A stretch of DNA of 64,000 nucleotides from Pegea sp. RAD2-039. Taxonomy: Eukaryota; Chordata; Thaliacea; Salpida; Salpidae. A program made the translations under genes and the position numbers. Shown in pieces: positions 53,769 through 64,000 of the stretch. Every line of letters begins with the position of its first letter. The first letter of the stretch is position 1. The DNA lies in NCBI GenBank assembly GCA_034620365.1, contig JAQGEQ010000023.1, forward strand, positions 124,001 to 188,000, read 5' to 3'. The notes beneath the pieces are model-generated. The model had not been told where the DNA came from, ran no database searches, and was given only the letters and a program-made list of their open reading frames with translations.

Positions 53769-56700
53769 AATTTTGTAAATTGTAAAATCAAAAGTAAACA
53801 ATCTATAAAAACAAATAGGATAGTTTTAAATATTATGAGCTAATAAATTTTTTTTGAAATCATAACTTACTAATTATGAAACTTTATGTTAAGCTTAGAA
53901 TGAATATAAGATTAAAAACATAAAAATAATTGTAATCAAAAAAAAGTATATATAAAAATATGATCATAAATAAAAAAAATAATAATTCAAAAATATTATA
54001 TTAAAACACTAACAGCATATGAACTAATAGCAGAGATAAAAAAAACTTATACCTGAATAATAATAAATTAAAAATAGGCTTCAATAAATCATAAATAAAC
54101 TTCATTAAATTATAAAACTCCAAAAACATTCTATTTTAAAGCTTGTTAGAACAATTAAAGTAAACAAATTGCAAAAAATAGAAACCAAACAATTTTCTTT
54201 AATGTTTGCTAATGGTAATTCAAAAACAACTTTTGATGATAACATTTATATCAGCTAATTAATATAATTAACTGGATTAATTGCATTTGTTTTTAATGAA
54301 ATTTTAAATAAAAGTTGATGATAATGAATACTTTGATATACTCAAACAACAAAAGCTTTATAATGTCTTATGACTAAGAAACTGATTTTCAGCGTGAACG
54401 TGGTTCAACTTCAAATAAAACTTACCTAACAGGTCAGAATTGAACAGATAAGAAATTTGTTTTTACAAACAATACAAATTAACAAATATAGTTATTTGAC
54501 ATTAACATGAAAATATAAACAATTTTACTAAAATAAAAATAAGCAATTAGATAGTAACTTAGTTGATTAAGAAATTTAAACATTAAAATAAATATAACAA
54601 TAAAAATTTTAATTATTCATCAATATCTTTAACAAATATTGTAAATTAAAAAAATCAACATCTAAACTTTCTTTATAATGATTAGCTTCAATACTAAAAA
54701 ATAAATTTTAAAAATTTACAAACAACTACTCTAATAAATAAAAAATAAAACGAACCAACCGCTTTAAGCTTTAAAGCATTTAATCAAAGTATAAGTAAAA
54801 TTTCGAATTATTCAGCGCTATGTCTAATTTGCTCTTTTTAAATTTTGGCCTGATAGTCTTAAAATTAACCTATTAATTAACTTAAGTCATTATAACCTGG
54901 TTAAAAGTTATAAATTCAGTCAGCTTCGAGTATTACTTTTGCAGATGAGTATAAAATTAAAATTAAAAATATACATACTCACAATGGAAAATAATTATAA
55001 TTAAGTTTTAGAAAAAAATTGTTTACCATTATTTTTTGTAAAAAAAGTAACACACAAAGCCTTTTCGATTAATATATTATATAGATATTGGTAGTACTTC
55101 GAGGTACAAAAACGAAAAAGGAAGTAAAACAGATACAAGTATTTATATGAAAATTATTATACAAGAAGCAATTTTTATGCTGTTTTAATCAACAAAAATA
55201 GAATTAGCTTATAATTATTAAATATAGTATATAGTATAATTCTATATATACTGCAATAATCTACTACAAAAAGATTGCCACGAAACTTATATGGTTTAAA
55301 ATTTTGTTTTTTAAGCAGCTATTAATGATTTATAAAATATTTAAAGCAATTATATCAGAAATATGCCTTTAAAGCTTAAAACATTTTTACTATAAAAGAA
55401 CAAATCGAACAATGTTTTTTTTAAAGGTTTAAAATTCACAAAACAGATTGGCACAGCTGTGATAGAAAACTTGTGTAATTAAAAAAAGTGCAAACCTTTT
55501 TTAAGTAATATAAAAAGCAAAAAAAAAAGCTTTCTTACATCAGCAGTTTTTCTAAAGGTTGTATTAATTTAGCTTATGCTAAAATACTAAAGAATTGTTT
55601 AGTTAAAGTTAAGCTATCATCAATTCAGCTTTATTTTTATACATTTAAATCAACTTTTAAACGGTCTTATACGTCGTGACAAGCTTTCAAAAAATTAAAA
55701 TTCATTCACTAAAAATACTGAGGTTTTAGATAGCAATCAACAAAAGCTGACAAACTTTAATAGAACACCTAAAATTTACTTTTTCTTATTTTCATTAATT
55801 CTCATGTGTTTAATAAGTATTTAAACCATTTAACTTTAATTCAAATAATAATATTTCTAATTTCTTAGTTGTTGCACATAAATTACTCCTATCAAGTACC
55901 CTTCAACCATATTATCTTTCTTAAAAAGTTATCAAATATAGTAAATATATCAACTTAATTTGTTGAAATAATTTTAACCAAATGTTAAAACAAACTTAAA
56001 TTTTCAACTTAAAGTGTTTACAAAGTTTTAGTTTGGAAAAAGTTGGAAAAAATGTTGTAAATACATTTAACTGTGATAGACAAACACTTTCCATAGATTT
56101 TAAGAAAACACAGTTATCAGCTTAGTGTTTCCAGATAATTTATGTTTTTATTTCTTAATTAATTAACTTTATGGTTGTTTCCAAGGATGTTTAAAATCAA
56201 TTACTCCAACAATTTTTTAACTTAAATTATTTAAACAATTTTAATTGTCTACTTATAAAGTTAAGTCATGGGTAACATATTTGTTATCTAATCCGACAAC
56301 AAAGCCTAAATAAGGGTTTCAAGTATCATAATTTATATTTTGAAACCTTTCTTAAATAATTTATTTAGAGTTACATGAAAGCTCTTTCAAAAGTTGTTAT
56401 AAATTACATTTTCTAATAACTTAAATCAAACTTTCAAATCAAGATAATTCTGAAATGTTAAAGTTGCAAACATGTAACGTTTAATAGTCATCTTTCGGTT
56501 TCTATAAGCCCCTCTTCAAAAAAACGCGTTTTTGAAATAGTCGGAGATTATACACCTACAAAAAATTCGCTATTTAGACAAAATGTTTTTGAATTAACTA
56601 ATCTTTGATATAAATGAAGCATCTAGCAAACAATTTCACTAAACATCATTTTGTCGTTTTTATCCACTAATTCATTAAAAGATTTACTCTAAAGTTTTAT

Positions 56701-57134
56701 ATAATGAGCAGATATAAAATACTTTTAAAATAAGAATTTACAAAGCCATTAAATACATATAAGATTTAACGAAATATTGTAAATAAATCTGATTTCCTAA
56801 TCAGAAAAATTTGAATTACCATCTTATTTGGAAACTCAAATATATATAAATTAAATAATTTCGGAAGCTACCCAAAGATTAAAAAAGGGAGTTATGGGAA
56901 GATTTGATCTATCACATCTTTTTATTCGCTGTTGTGATAAACAAATATTGTGATAAACTTGAATTAATCTTATTATTCATTAAATATTGTATGAGTGTAC
57001 AAAGAAAGAAACAAGAAAAAACAAGTCAACAAAAACAAAATATGATTTACTAAAATCTTGTATCTGATTTGCAAGGAATGAAATGCTTTCAAGTCCCGAG
57101 AACTGTTTTAAAATTCAGTTAAATTCAAAAACGT
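53769..57134. other. intergenic AT-rich DNA
   Basis: A 3.4-kb stretch upstream of THOC6 and downstream of LRPPRC. Very AT-rich, with only short chance frames and no recognisable repeat or RNA gene. Confidence 0.5.
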
Positions 57135-60100
57135 TTATTGTAGTAGAGATTTTAAAAGATTATTTTCATTAGTTTCAAGTGCCACAGTAACATTTTCAGA
57201 TTCTTGCATTTTAAGATTATTTCCAAAATATGTCTTGTGTCTTGCATCCACAAACCTTTCCAAGACTCCAGGTAAATAGAAATAGGATTCTAAGCGGCTA
57301 AAATTGTTTTCAATTTCACTAAAAACGTTCATTTGTCTATCAAGTGGTGCAGTTTTTATCATATAATCGTATTTTTCCAATAAAACGCTACATAAATAAG
57401 CATGTGACTGAGCTGATAGTAAAGGATGATTCTTAATTACTTTTAGTAAAAAATCGAACTGATTCAAATTGTTGATTCGTTTCAAACATACAGAATACAA
57501 GTTGGGTAATAAATTGAAATTTACTTCTTCAAGTTTTCCGATATTTTCCAGAACTTGTTCACTTGTTGAATGCATCATTAATGCTGAAGTAAGATTTTTT
57601 ACTGTAGATATATCGTTAGTATCTTGATAAACTTTCCAAGCTTGTTGATAAGCTTTTGTAATAGAGTCATCATCATTAGCAATTTCTGAAGCTATTATTT
57701 CAATAACCGGAAAAATCTTTGAACAATATTCTTCAGTTTTTAACAAATTAAAAGCTTCCAACTGATTTCTCAAATAAACATTAAAAAGACCTCCAGAACA
57801 ATCCAAAAAACATTCAAGGATCTTTATATCGTCTCTTTGTCGAGATAACTTTCCAATCTTGTTACAAATATCTTTATGGAAAATATAACTGACATTTTTA
57901 GACGAATAACTTTTTTCAATCAATTTACATGATTCTTTGTATCTTGAGTTTTCAAGAAGATGCAGAATTCTTAGCTCTGATACTTTATAATCATAATCAG
58001 CATTATAATTTAAGCGAGAGTTCTTTAATATACTACGGGCTTGCTCGTATAGTTCATCATTCTTGACTAAACGCTTTAAGTATGTCGGAGCTAATATTCT
58101 TAAAAAGTTTTTTTCGACTTTAACTAAATGTTCAAGATTTTCTAAACTGTCTTCAGCATCATTATCTAATAAGGAAAGGCATTCTGTGTCTTTAAGCATT
58201 AAATTCAGCAATGATGGTTTATGACTTGCCACTTTTTTCATAGCATCTTTAAGATCAAACACTAATATATCATATAAATGTTCATCAGCAGTATTTAAAA
58301 TAATTTTCAAAATATCAAATTGTTTAAGTTTTAAAATAGATTCCACAAAATCCATTTGAAAAAAGAATGGTATAAAACCTTTAATATTTTGACATTGATT
58401 TAATAATTCATCAATAATTAGAGGTAAAGACCTTACATGATTTGAACATTGGCTAAAATTTTGGGCCAAATCACTATTCAACCATTTTAGTTGCTTTTGT
58501 TTCATGAAGTCTGTTGCTTCATTCACCATTCCATTAGATAAGAAAGAAAGATAAATAATCCAATTACAAGCTTCTATTCCATATATTTCAGTTAAATAAG
58601 TTGTAAGAGCCAGTCTCATACTTTCATGTAAATATTTAGATGGAATGAAATAAGAGAAAAACTTTGTCTTATCTAATAACTGCTTGTTTGTTAATTCTTT
58701 CACTTTTTCAACGTTTCCAGTTGTTATGTAATGCCATAAAATTATATTAGCAGTTGAAGAATCTATTTGAAAGGTTGTAACAAAATCAAAAAGCTCATTT
58801 TTTTGAGATTGGTTTGTAAACTTATCAGCATCATGTACAATATTTTGTATAAATTTTGATTCTGATATTTTGTTTCTAGAATCTTTGAGGTCATTGCAGT
58901 GTCTTTTTACAAAAGACAAAAGTTTTTTGAAATCTTTATATAGTGAACTAACATACAATAAAGATAAATTTTGGTTAAAAGAGAAATTCATTGCTTCTAA
59001 ATGCATTTTGTGTTTAGCTGCAAAGAGCTTATAGATACAATGTCTCGATGGATGAAGCTGTGATAAAAGTCTTTTTTCATCTATTCCCCGAAAATTAAGA
59101 TTATAAAGATTCTTCATCAGAGGAAAAAGTTTTTCTTTAAGCAAAGAATTATTTATAGGAACTTGATTCACAAATTCAATGATACAGTCTGATAAAATTG
59201 TTTCAAAATTGTTCACTCTCTCCATTTGCATCAATACTTTTATCAATTTATCCGGATCTGTCTTCTTTATCTTTAGAGCTTCATACATTAATTTTTTTAC
59301 AACTTTTTCTGAAGATGAATCACAAACTGAAAAATCAAAAGAGACATCATCTAAAGTTTTATAAATCTTATGTTCAATCAACATCATTTCATCAAACTTA
59401 ATATCATTTGAAAGACAAAAGTTCTTGATTTTAGAAAGATCTTTTTTAATTGAATGAGCAGGTAAAAGCATATGAGGTTTTATCAATAAATTTTTCTTTT
59501 TCATTTCAATTAAAATCTTGAAAAATAAATCAGATTGTAATAAATATGCTTGTTTTAAAATTTCATTGAAAATAAATTGTTCATTACAAGCAACTTTTAA
59601 GGTATCAGCAAGCTTTATGATATCTTCAATACTTTTACATTTTGAAACTTGACTTGAAACTGTTATTAAAACTAACTTTGCTTTTTCAAAATCATTTAAT
59701 TTTGGTAGTTTATAGTTCTGAAGCAAATCCATTAAAACTTCTTCCCTACCAAAAGATGAACCAAGTCCAATTAAAACCATGGATAAATGGAAATCTTTCA
59801 TATTTACAATTTTCAACAAGTTTAAAACAACTGTAATTTGACGATTCTTTAAAAGCTCATATGCTAAATCAACAAAATGTTTTGTCTTCAACACTTTTTT
59901 GTTTTGGGAAGTTAAATAATTTATCACCTCTTCGAGCTGTTCTACATTACTAGATTCCACAAGTCCCTTACAAATAAAATAAAAAACTTCATTTGGTACA
60001 AAATCACTTTTTGATTTCATATGTTTGAAGACTTGCATTCCTTTATGTAAAGATCCATTTAAGAATTGTCCATAAGCCATATATGCTAAAATTAAATGTA

Positions 60101-60605
60101 TATCTGGCAAATCTTTTGATTTTATTATTTCTAATAATTTTATGGCATTTTCTAAGTCACCATTAATATTATGGCAGCCAATTAGATTTGTATAAGTATC
60201 TTTATCAGGTGAGATATTATCATTGTTCATCTGATCCATAATTGTTGAAACTGAAGTCTTATATCCATTATAAATAAAAGAATTTAGCAAAGCATTATAC
60301 ACCTGAACATTTTTGTCAAAAGTTGTTTCAAAAACTTGTAAGGCAAGACTACCTCTTTTAGCTGGATCAGTATCAACCATTTGTAAGCAACTCAACTTTA
60401 AAAGTATCACAGCTTTATCAGAGGACATACCTTGCTCTTTAATAGTAGAAAATAATTGCTGAAACTTTGACAGAGTAACATGTTTTATACCATTAACTGT
60501 TCGTGAATCCAATATATGGGGTGGAAAAGTCACAAAATGTCTTCTATATAAAATAATATTCCTCAATTGAATTAAATGTGAAGAAAATTGTGGACAACTT
60601 AACAT
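57135..60605 (-). CDS. LRPPRC: LRPPRC-like mitochondrial pentatricopeptide protein
   Basis: Single exon of 1156 residues, starting at the ATG at 60605 (MLSCPQFSSHLIQLRNIILYR); the two codons before it are not ATG. The N terminus is basic and non-acidic, as in a mitochondrial presequence. LRPPRC with SLIRP stabilises mitochondrial mRNAs and supports their polyadenylation and translation. PPR-type helical repeats are clear near the N terminus: VQVYNALLNSFIYNGYKTS, ISPDKDTYTNLIGCHNINGD with LENAIKLLEII, and a third with GMQVFKHMKSKSDFVPNE. The rest is all-helical and diverged. It is shorter than human LRPPRC (1394) and has no introns. Another long PPR protein is possible, but metazoans have few of this size. 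Confidence 0.8.
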   Translation of the reverse strand: MLSCPQFSSHLIQLRNIILYRRHFVTFPPHILDSRTVNGIKHVTLSKFQQLFSTIKEQGMSSDKAVILLKLSCLQMVDTDPAKRGSLALQVFETTFDKNVQVYNALLNSFIYNGYKTSVSTIMDQMNNDNISPDKDTYTNLIGCHNINGDLENAIKLLEIIKSKDLPDIHLILAYMAYGQFLNGSLHKGMQVFKHMKSKSDFVPNEVFYFICKGLVESSNVEQLEEVINYLTSQNKKVLKTKHFVDLAYELLKNRQITVVLNLLKIVNMKDFHLSMVLIGLGSSFGREEVLMDLLQNYKLPKLNDFEKAKLVLITVSSQVSKCKSIEDIIKLADTLKVACNEQFIFNEILKQAYLLQSDLFFKILIEMKKKNLLIKPHMLLPAHSIKKDLSKIKNFCLSNDIKFDEMMLIEHKIYKTLDDVSFDFSVCDSSSEKVVKKLMYEALKIKKTDPDKLIKVLMQMERVNNFETILSDCIIEFVNQVPINNSLLKEKLFPLMKNLYNLNFRGIDEKRLLSQLHPSRHCIYKLFAAKHKMHLEAMNFSFNQNLSLLYVSSLYKDFKKLLSFVKRHCNDLKDSRNKISESKFIQNIVHDADKFTNQSQKNELFDFVTTFQIDSSTANIILWHYITTGNVEKVKELTNKQLLDKTKFFSYFIPSKYLHESMRLALTTYLTEIYGIEACNWIIYLSFLSNGMVNEATDFMKQKQLKWLNSDLAQNFSQCSNHVRSLPLIIDELLNQCQNIKGFIPFFFQMDFVESILKLKQFDILKIILNTADEHLYDILVFDLKDAMKKVASHKPSLLNLMLKDTECLSLLDNDAEDSLENLEHLVKVEKNFLRILAPTYLKRLVKNDELYEQARSILKNSRLNYNADYDYKVSELRILHLLENSRYKESCKLIEKSYSSKNVSYIFHKDICNKIGKLSRQRDDIKILECFLDCSGGLFNVYLRNQLEAFNLLKTEEYCSKIFPVIEIIASEIANDDDSITKAYQQAWKVYQDTNDISTVKNLTSALMMHSTSEQVLENIGKLEEVNFNLLPNLYSVCLKRINNLNQFDFLLKVIKNHPLLSAQSHAYLCSVLLEKYDYMIKTAPLDRQMNVFSEIENNFSRLESYFYLPGVLERFVDARHKTYFGNNLKMQESENVTVALETNENNLLKSLLQ

Positions 60606-62280
60606 CGCCAACAAGTTAACCTAATGACCCATAAAAAAATTCATAATTTTTAGTTCAAGGTCTTATAAAGTTTTAAAGTCTATAAAGTATATATATAATT
60701 GATATACAAATAAATCAAATTTATAAATAGAAACTTTAAAAAGTGTAAAGAGTAATGAAAATGCCTTATTAATCTTTACTACTAAAAATCTAATAAAAAG
60801 TATAAAATAACAATCCATAAGAAATAATAACAAATCACAAGATAATAACAGAATAAGATAACAAATCTAAACAATTAATTATTTTTAGTTATCTTCCATA
60901 AAAATATACTAAAAACTCAATAAAGAAAGAAAAATATTAACTAATTTACGTTATAAGGTCATGTGCGTTAAAATATTAAATTTTGTTATTAAACTATAGT
61001 CAATTTCGCACAAAAAAGATTAATTTATTAAAACTTATCAAAAGTTTTAATGATGTATTTGTTATTCAATTCAATCAGGAGTATTAACTTTGTCTTAATT
61101 TTCTATGGATAAATGCAAAGCTATAATATCAATCACTAGTATTAAAATTAAGTATACTAGGAAGTAAATAGTTATAGCAGGTTTTAAAGAAAATATTTTT
61201 TTCAGTTTTTAGTGTGAACTAATTTTTGTCAATAAATGAGATTTTTAATCCATAATTTTACTGTAATTACTTGATGTTATGAGTACAGATAAACAAATTT
61301 TTATTTTACTTTTGTGACTGTTTAACATTTATTATGTGAAATAAAGCTGTAATCTCTAGAATTATTTGTTAAAATGATATATTTAAGTAAGCAGAGTAGG
61401 CTTATTATTATTACACGATTATATCACTACTATCTTAGCCCATATATTTTTACCATATTATATAGAATATATGTTCAACTTTTCCTTTTTAAATTTTATA
61501 GTAAAGTTATTTCTATTGTTCATAAAAAATATGTAAAAGTATCAATCAAGATCGTATAAAATATTATTTTTTTTCAATTACCTATCATTTATCGATTTTG
61601 CTCACAATAGTTTTTAATTCTCATTTCAAAATGTAATGCTATTTTTGAATTAACTCGTACTAATTTATTCATTTTAATAAAAATGAAGAAGGGTGCCTGA
61701 AGAGATCACCTCCCGCTAAAACACATTCTCACAAATTATTAAATCTAATTTAATTATTTATAGAGATTAGCACCTAAGATCATATATAAACCATTAGAAA
61801 ATATTATAATATACTGGCCAAAGAAAATTGAAAGTAACTGTAGAAGTCAAAGATACCTTTTATACTTTTCATCAACTTTTATTTTGTGACAAGATGTTTA
61901 CTATAATATATAATTGTTTGTCTAAACGTTAACCGATTTTGTTATACTTTAGATTAATTTAGCACTTAGACTCGGAAAAACTACTCAGCAAATAAAGACA
62001 ATCGTATAATAAGATGTAGAGATTAAGTCAATGATATTACCTCCTTTATTTTCTTATGCTATACTGTGAAATATATTTTTTCTAAACTACAACTATTTTT
62101 TTGATATTTTTCTTTGTATCTTAAAAACGAAAGAATCACAAAAATAAAAAGCTGTCAAAACTGTTTTTAATGAGCTGACTACATTTTTTTAATTTACTTA
62201 AAAATCAATAAGGCTTTCAAAAATATTAGAACTTTTCTTGAATTGTAAAACGTTTGCATACTTATGAGTTAAACGATAAT
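60606..62280. other. intergenic AT-rich DNA
   Basis: Contains only chance frames (for example 61374-61559) and the short LINE-tail fragment listed separately. It presumably includes the LRPPRC promoter; no element is obvious. Confidence 0.45.
61672..61740 (-). mobile_element. CR1-like LINE 3'-tail fragment
   Basis: AATGAAGAAGGGTGCCTGAA followed by GAGATCACCTC and AAAACACATTCTCACAAAT is a diverged copy of the LINE 3' end seen at 20800. About 70 bp remains. Confidence 0.55.
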
Positions 62281-62610
62281 TTATTCATTTATTACAATAA
62301 ATGCGAAGGAGAGTGCCTGAAGAGAGCACCTCTCGCTAACACACATTCTCAGAAATAACATCTACTAAGTTAGAGATATAGAAAGAAAAAGGTATAATAC
62401 ATGACATTTCGGTAGTCCTCAAAGCATATAACAGTGAACAATTACTTAACTAAAAAAAGGAGAAATTCACAGTTTATAAATGGCAAGGTTGGCGATAATA
62501 TATTGGTTCAACTTCTGCTTGAACAACGCGAGTGATTCTGACATGACAATATCTGATGGCAGCTGGTTTCATGTACTAATTGTGCGGTATGAGAAAAAAT
62601 TCAAACTCTA
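62281..62610 (-). mobile_element. CR1-like LINE, 3'-end copy C
   Basis: Starts with ATTTATTACAATAAATGCGA and follows copies A and B through AGCATATAACAGTGAACAAT, TTCAACTTCTGCTTGAACAAC and GCAGCTGGTTTCATGTACTA, ending at GCGGTATGAGAAAAAATTCA. It is 5'-truncated within the last reverse-transcriptase residues, with a small deletion relative to B near 62450. Confidence 0.7.
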
Positions 62611-62815
62611 TGAACAATAGACATAATATCAAAAAATTTGTTTCATTAATTTAGTTTATATATTTATATATATATTGGTGACTTTTTATTCATTGGTTTC
62701 TTTTTATAAAATAGCTTTTGAGTTTTTTTAACTTTGTGCAATTTATAATTTTTTTCTGTTTTGACCACTAGTAGGACCGTGAGCATGAAATATAGGCAGA
62801 GATAGCTTTAATGTT

Positions 62816-62835
62816 CTTTTAACTGCTGGGTTTAG
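62816..62835 (+). other. possible TOP-type first exon of RPL6
   Basis: CTTTTAACTGCTGGGTTTAG is followed by GTACGTG, a good donor. The 5' cytosine plus pyrimidine run resembles the TOP start of ribosomal-protein mRNAs. It would splice across 62836-63682 to the TTTTTTTTGTAG acceptor just before the RPL6 ATG. Inference only. Confidence 0.35.
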
Positions 62836-63694
62836 GTACGTGTTACAGTTTTTATAAAAAATTTCTTTTAGCTTTAAATAATTTTTAGTTTTATGTTGCA
62901 AATTTATGAAGATTAAATAATTTTAATGCTAAGTTATTTTTATTGTTTGAGCCATTTTTCTCTAATTTTTGTGATCTTTATTATCAGTTTAACTAAATTT
63001 GTTAAAATATTTTTATTCTAGAGTAGTTTTAATGCTGTCTATTTTTGTTTATTTTCTTTTTTTACTTTAAAATAATTTTTGATTAAGCTATAATTTGAAG
63101 TAACAATAAATTGCTAACTATTTTATTTGTCAAACCCCATATATTAAAATCTTGAAAATATCTGCATGATGAATACAATTTGAATTTTACAAACTTTTGT
63201 TCATTGAATATAATAAAATGATAATTGTAATTATAATAAATTTTAAAAATGCTTTTGTTTCATAAAAATATATTGAAAATTTTAATTTATGTTTTGGTAT
63301 ATTAATACTTAATTTTTAGTTTCTGGGAATAAAATGTTTATTATAATTTCTATATTTCTTTTTATAATTTTTGTTATATTAAATTTATTTTTGTATTTTA
63401 TTTATTAATTTGTTCTGATCTTTATATAACTGAATATTAAAGATGACTTACTAAAGTTTATATTTCATAATCTATTTTCAAGTTTTATCTGATGATGAAT
63501 ATTTTGCAGTCAGATTTCAAATGATGAATTTTCAATCACTCTAATTTTTTTCTGAAGATAACTTGAAAATAGTAGAATTAATATAAATATAAATTATTCA
63601 CTTTTAAATGTATATAATAAATTAAATTTTATATCTCAATCTAGTTTTATAAAAGTCTTAATTTATAAACTTTTTTTTGTAGTAAAATCTCATC

Positions 63695-63916
63695 ATGGTG
63701 ACAACTAAAGGGAAAAAGCAGAGAGGCTCAAGGAACACTGTCCTCTGTGGCGGTGTAAACAAGCTTTCACGGTCAGCAATGTTCTCAAAAAGATTTGCTT
63801 TTAAGTACAACTTCACTACAACTAAAGTAGAGAAGAAAGCTGCAGCTTTGATGAAAGAAAAAGTTGTTGGAGGTGAAAAAAATGGACAAAAACGTTTGGT
63901 TCGAGTCCAGAAGTTG
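63695..63916 (+). CDS. RPL6: 60S ribosomal protein L6 (5' part)
   Basis: The first coding exon encodes 74 residues and ends at a phase-0 GTAAGA donor; the rest of the gene lies beyond the window. It matches the N-terminal extension and start of eL6: KGKKQRGSRNTVLCGGVNKL, SRSAMFSKRFAFKYNF and VVGGEKNGQKRLVRVQKL, corresponding to SRNPVL, YSRSAMY and VGGDKNGGTRVVKLRKM of the human protein. It is shorter at the N terminus than the human protein, as is usual in invertebrates. A TTTCAG at 63971-63976 is followed by sequence that does not read the expected PRYYPTE, so the next exon is probably outside. Confidence 0.93.
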
Positions 63917-64000
63917 GTAAGATCTATTGTTTTGATCCATCTAACTTTTACATGCTGCTTATGATGTTTATTTCAGCTTTGGTTGATTTACTTATGATAT

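Noticed and set aside
59179..59836. Plus-strand ORFs opposite LRPPRC
   Set aside because: Shadows of a long A/T-rich coding exon; no family match.

Overview
The window is animal nuclear DNA. It is very AT-rich, its genes are split by spliceosomal introns with GT...AG ends, and nearly all recognisable genes belong to conserved metazoan families (ACMSD, LRRC45, EAF, NUP35, SLC35G, MondoA/ChREBP, insulin-degrading enzyme, WDR62/MAPKBP1, THOC6, LRPPRC, RPL6). Many introns are only 41-61 nt, several exactly 48 nt. Closely spaced collinear genes, microseminoprotein-like secreted peptides and dense TGACGTCA palindromes make a tunicate (ascidian) my best guess. This is inference; nothing in the window fixes the phylum.

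Layout. 1-2.8 kb: AT-rich DNA with one unassigned ORF and an isolated CpG-containing promoter-like patch. 2.8-5.8 kb (-): SLC49A3/MFSD7-like transporter. 7.9-8.3 kb (-): CEBPZOS-like mitochondrial microprotein. 8.3-13.9 kb: mostly non-coding, with a LINE remnant. 14.0-14.7 kb (+): secreted cysteine-rich protein. 16.7-18.4 kb (+): ACMSD. 20.4-21.5 kb: two head-to-tail copies of a CR1-like LINE 3' end. 22.7-25.5 kb (+): LRRC45, convergent with the NUP35-EAF pair (-, 25.9-28.1 kb). 28-31.8 kb: repeats, including a tRNA-headed SINE that carries the LINE tail, and a decayed copy of EAF exon 2. 31.8-33.0 kb (-): SLC35G-like transporter. 36.6-40.3 kb (+): MondoA-like bHLH factor followed closely by a sugar-nucleotidyltransferase. 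40.5-46.0 kb (-): IDE, with a 25-bp minisatellite in one intron. 48.0-53.8 kb (-): THOC6 followed closely by a WDR62/MAPKBP1-like scaffold that contains a coding 18-bp minisatellite. 57.1-60.6 kb (-): intronless LRPPRC. 63.7 kb to the end (+): 5' part of RPL6.

The genes are mainly housekeeping: mRNA export and nuclear pore (THOC6, NUP35), transcription elongation (EAF), mitochondrial RNA and mitochondrial factors (LRPPRC, CEBPZOS), tryptophan/NAD metabolism (ACMSD), glucose sensing and insulin-family peptide degradation (MondoA, IDE), centrosome and spindle (LRRC45, WDR62-like), translation (RPL6). I see no CRISPR array, phage, bacterial operon or clearly new enzymatic system. The most unusual signals are architectural: three tight same-strand gene pairs with acceptor-like sites and no AATAAA between them, TGACGTCA octamers confined to one 13-kb block, a SINE/LINE partnership, and a partial gene duplication. 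Exon coordinates were worked out by hand from reading frame, splice-site and family-alignment agreement; all coding lengths given close in frame.
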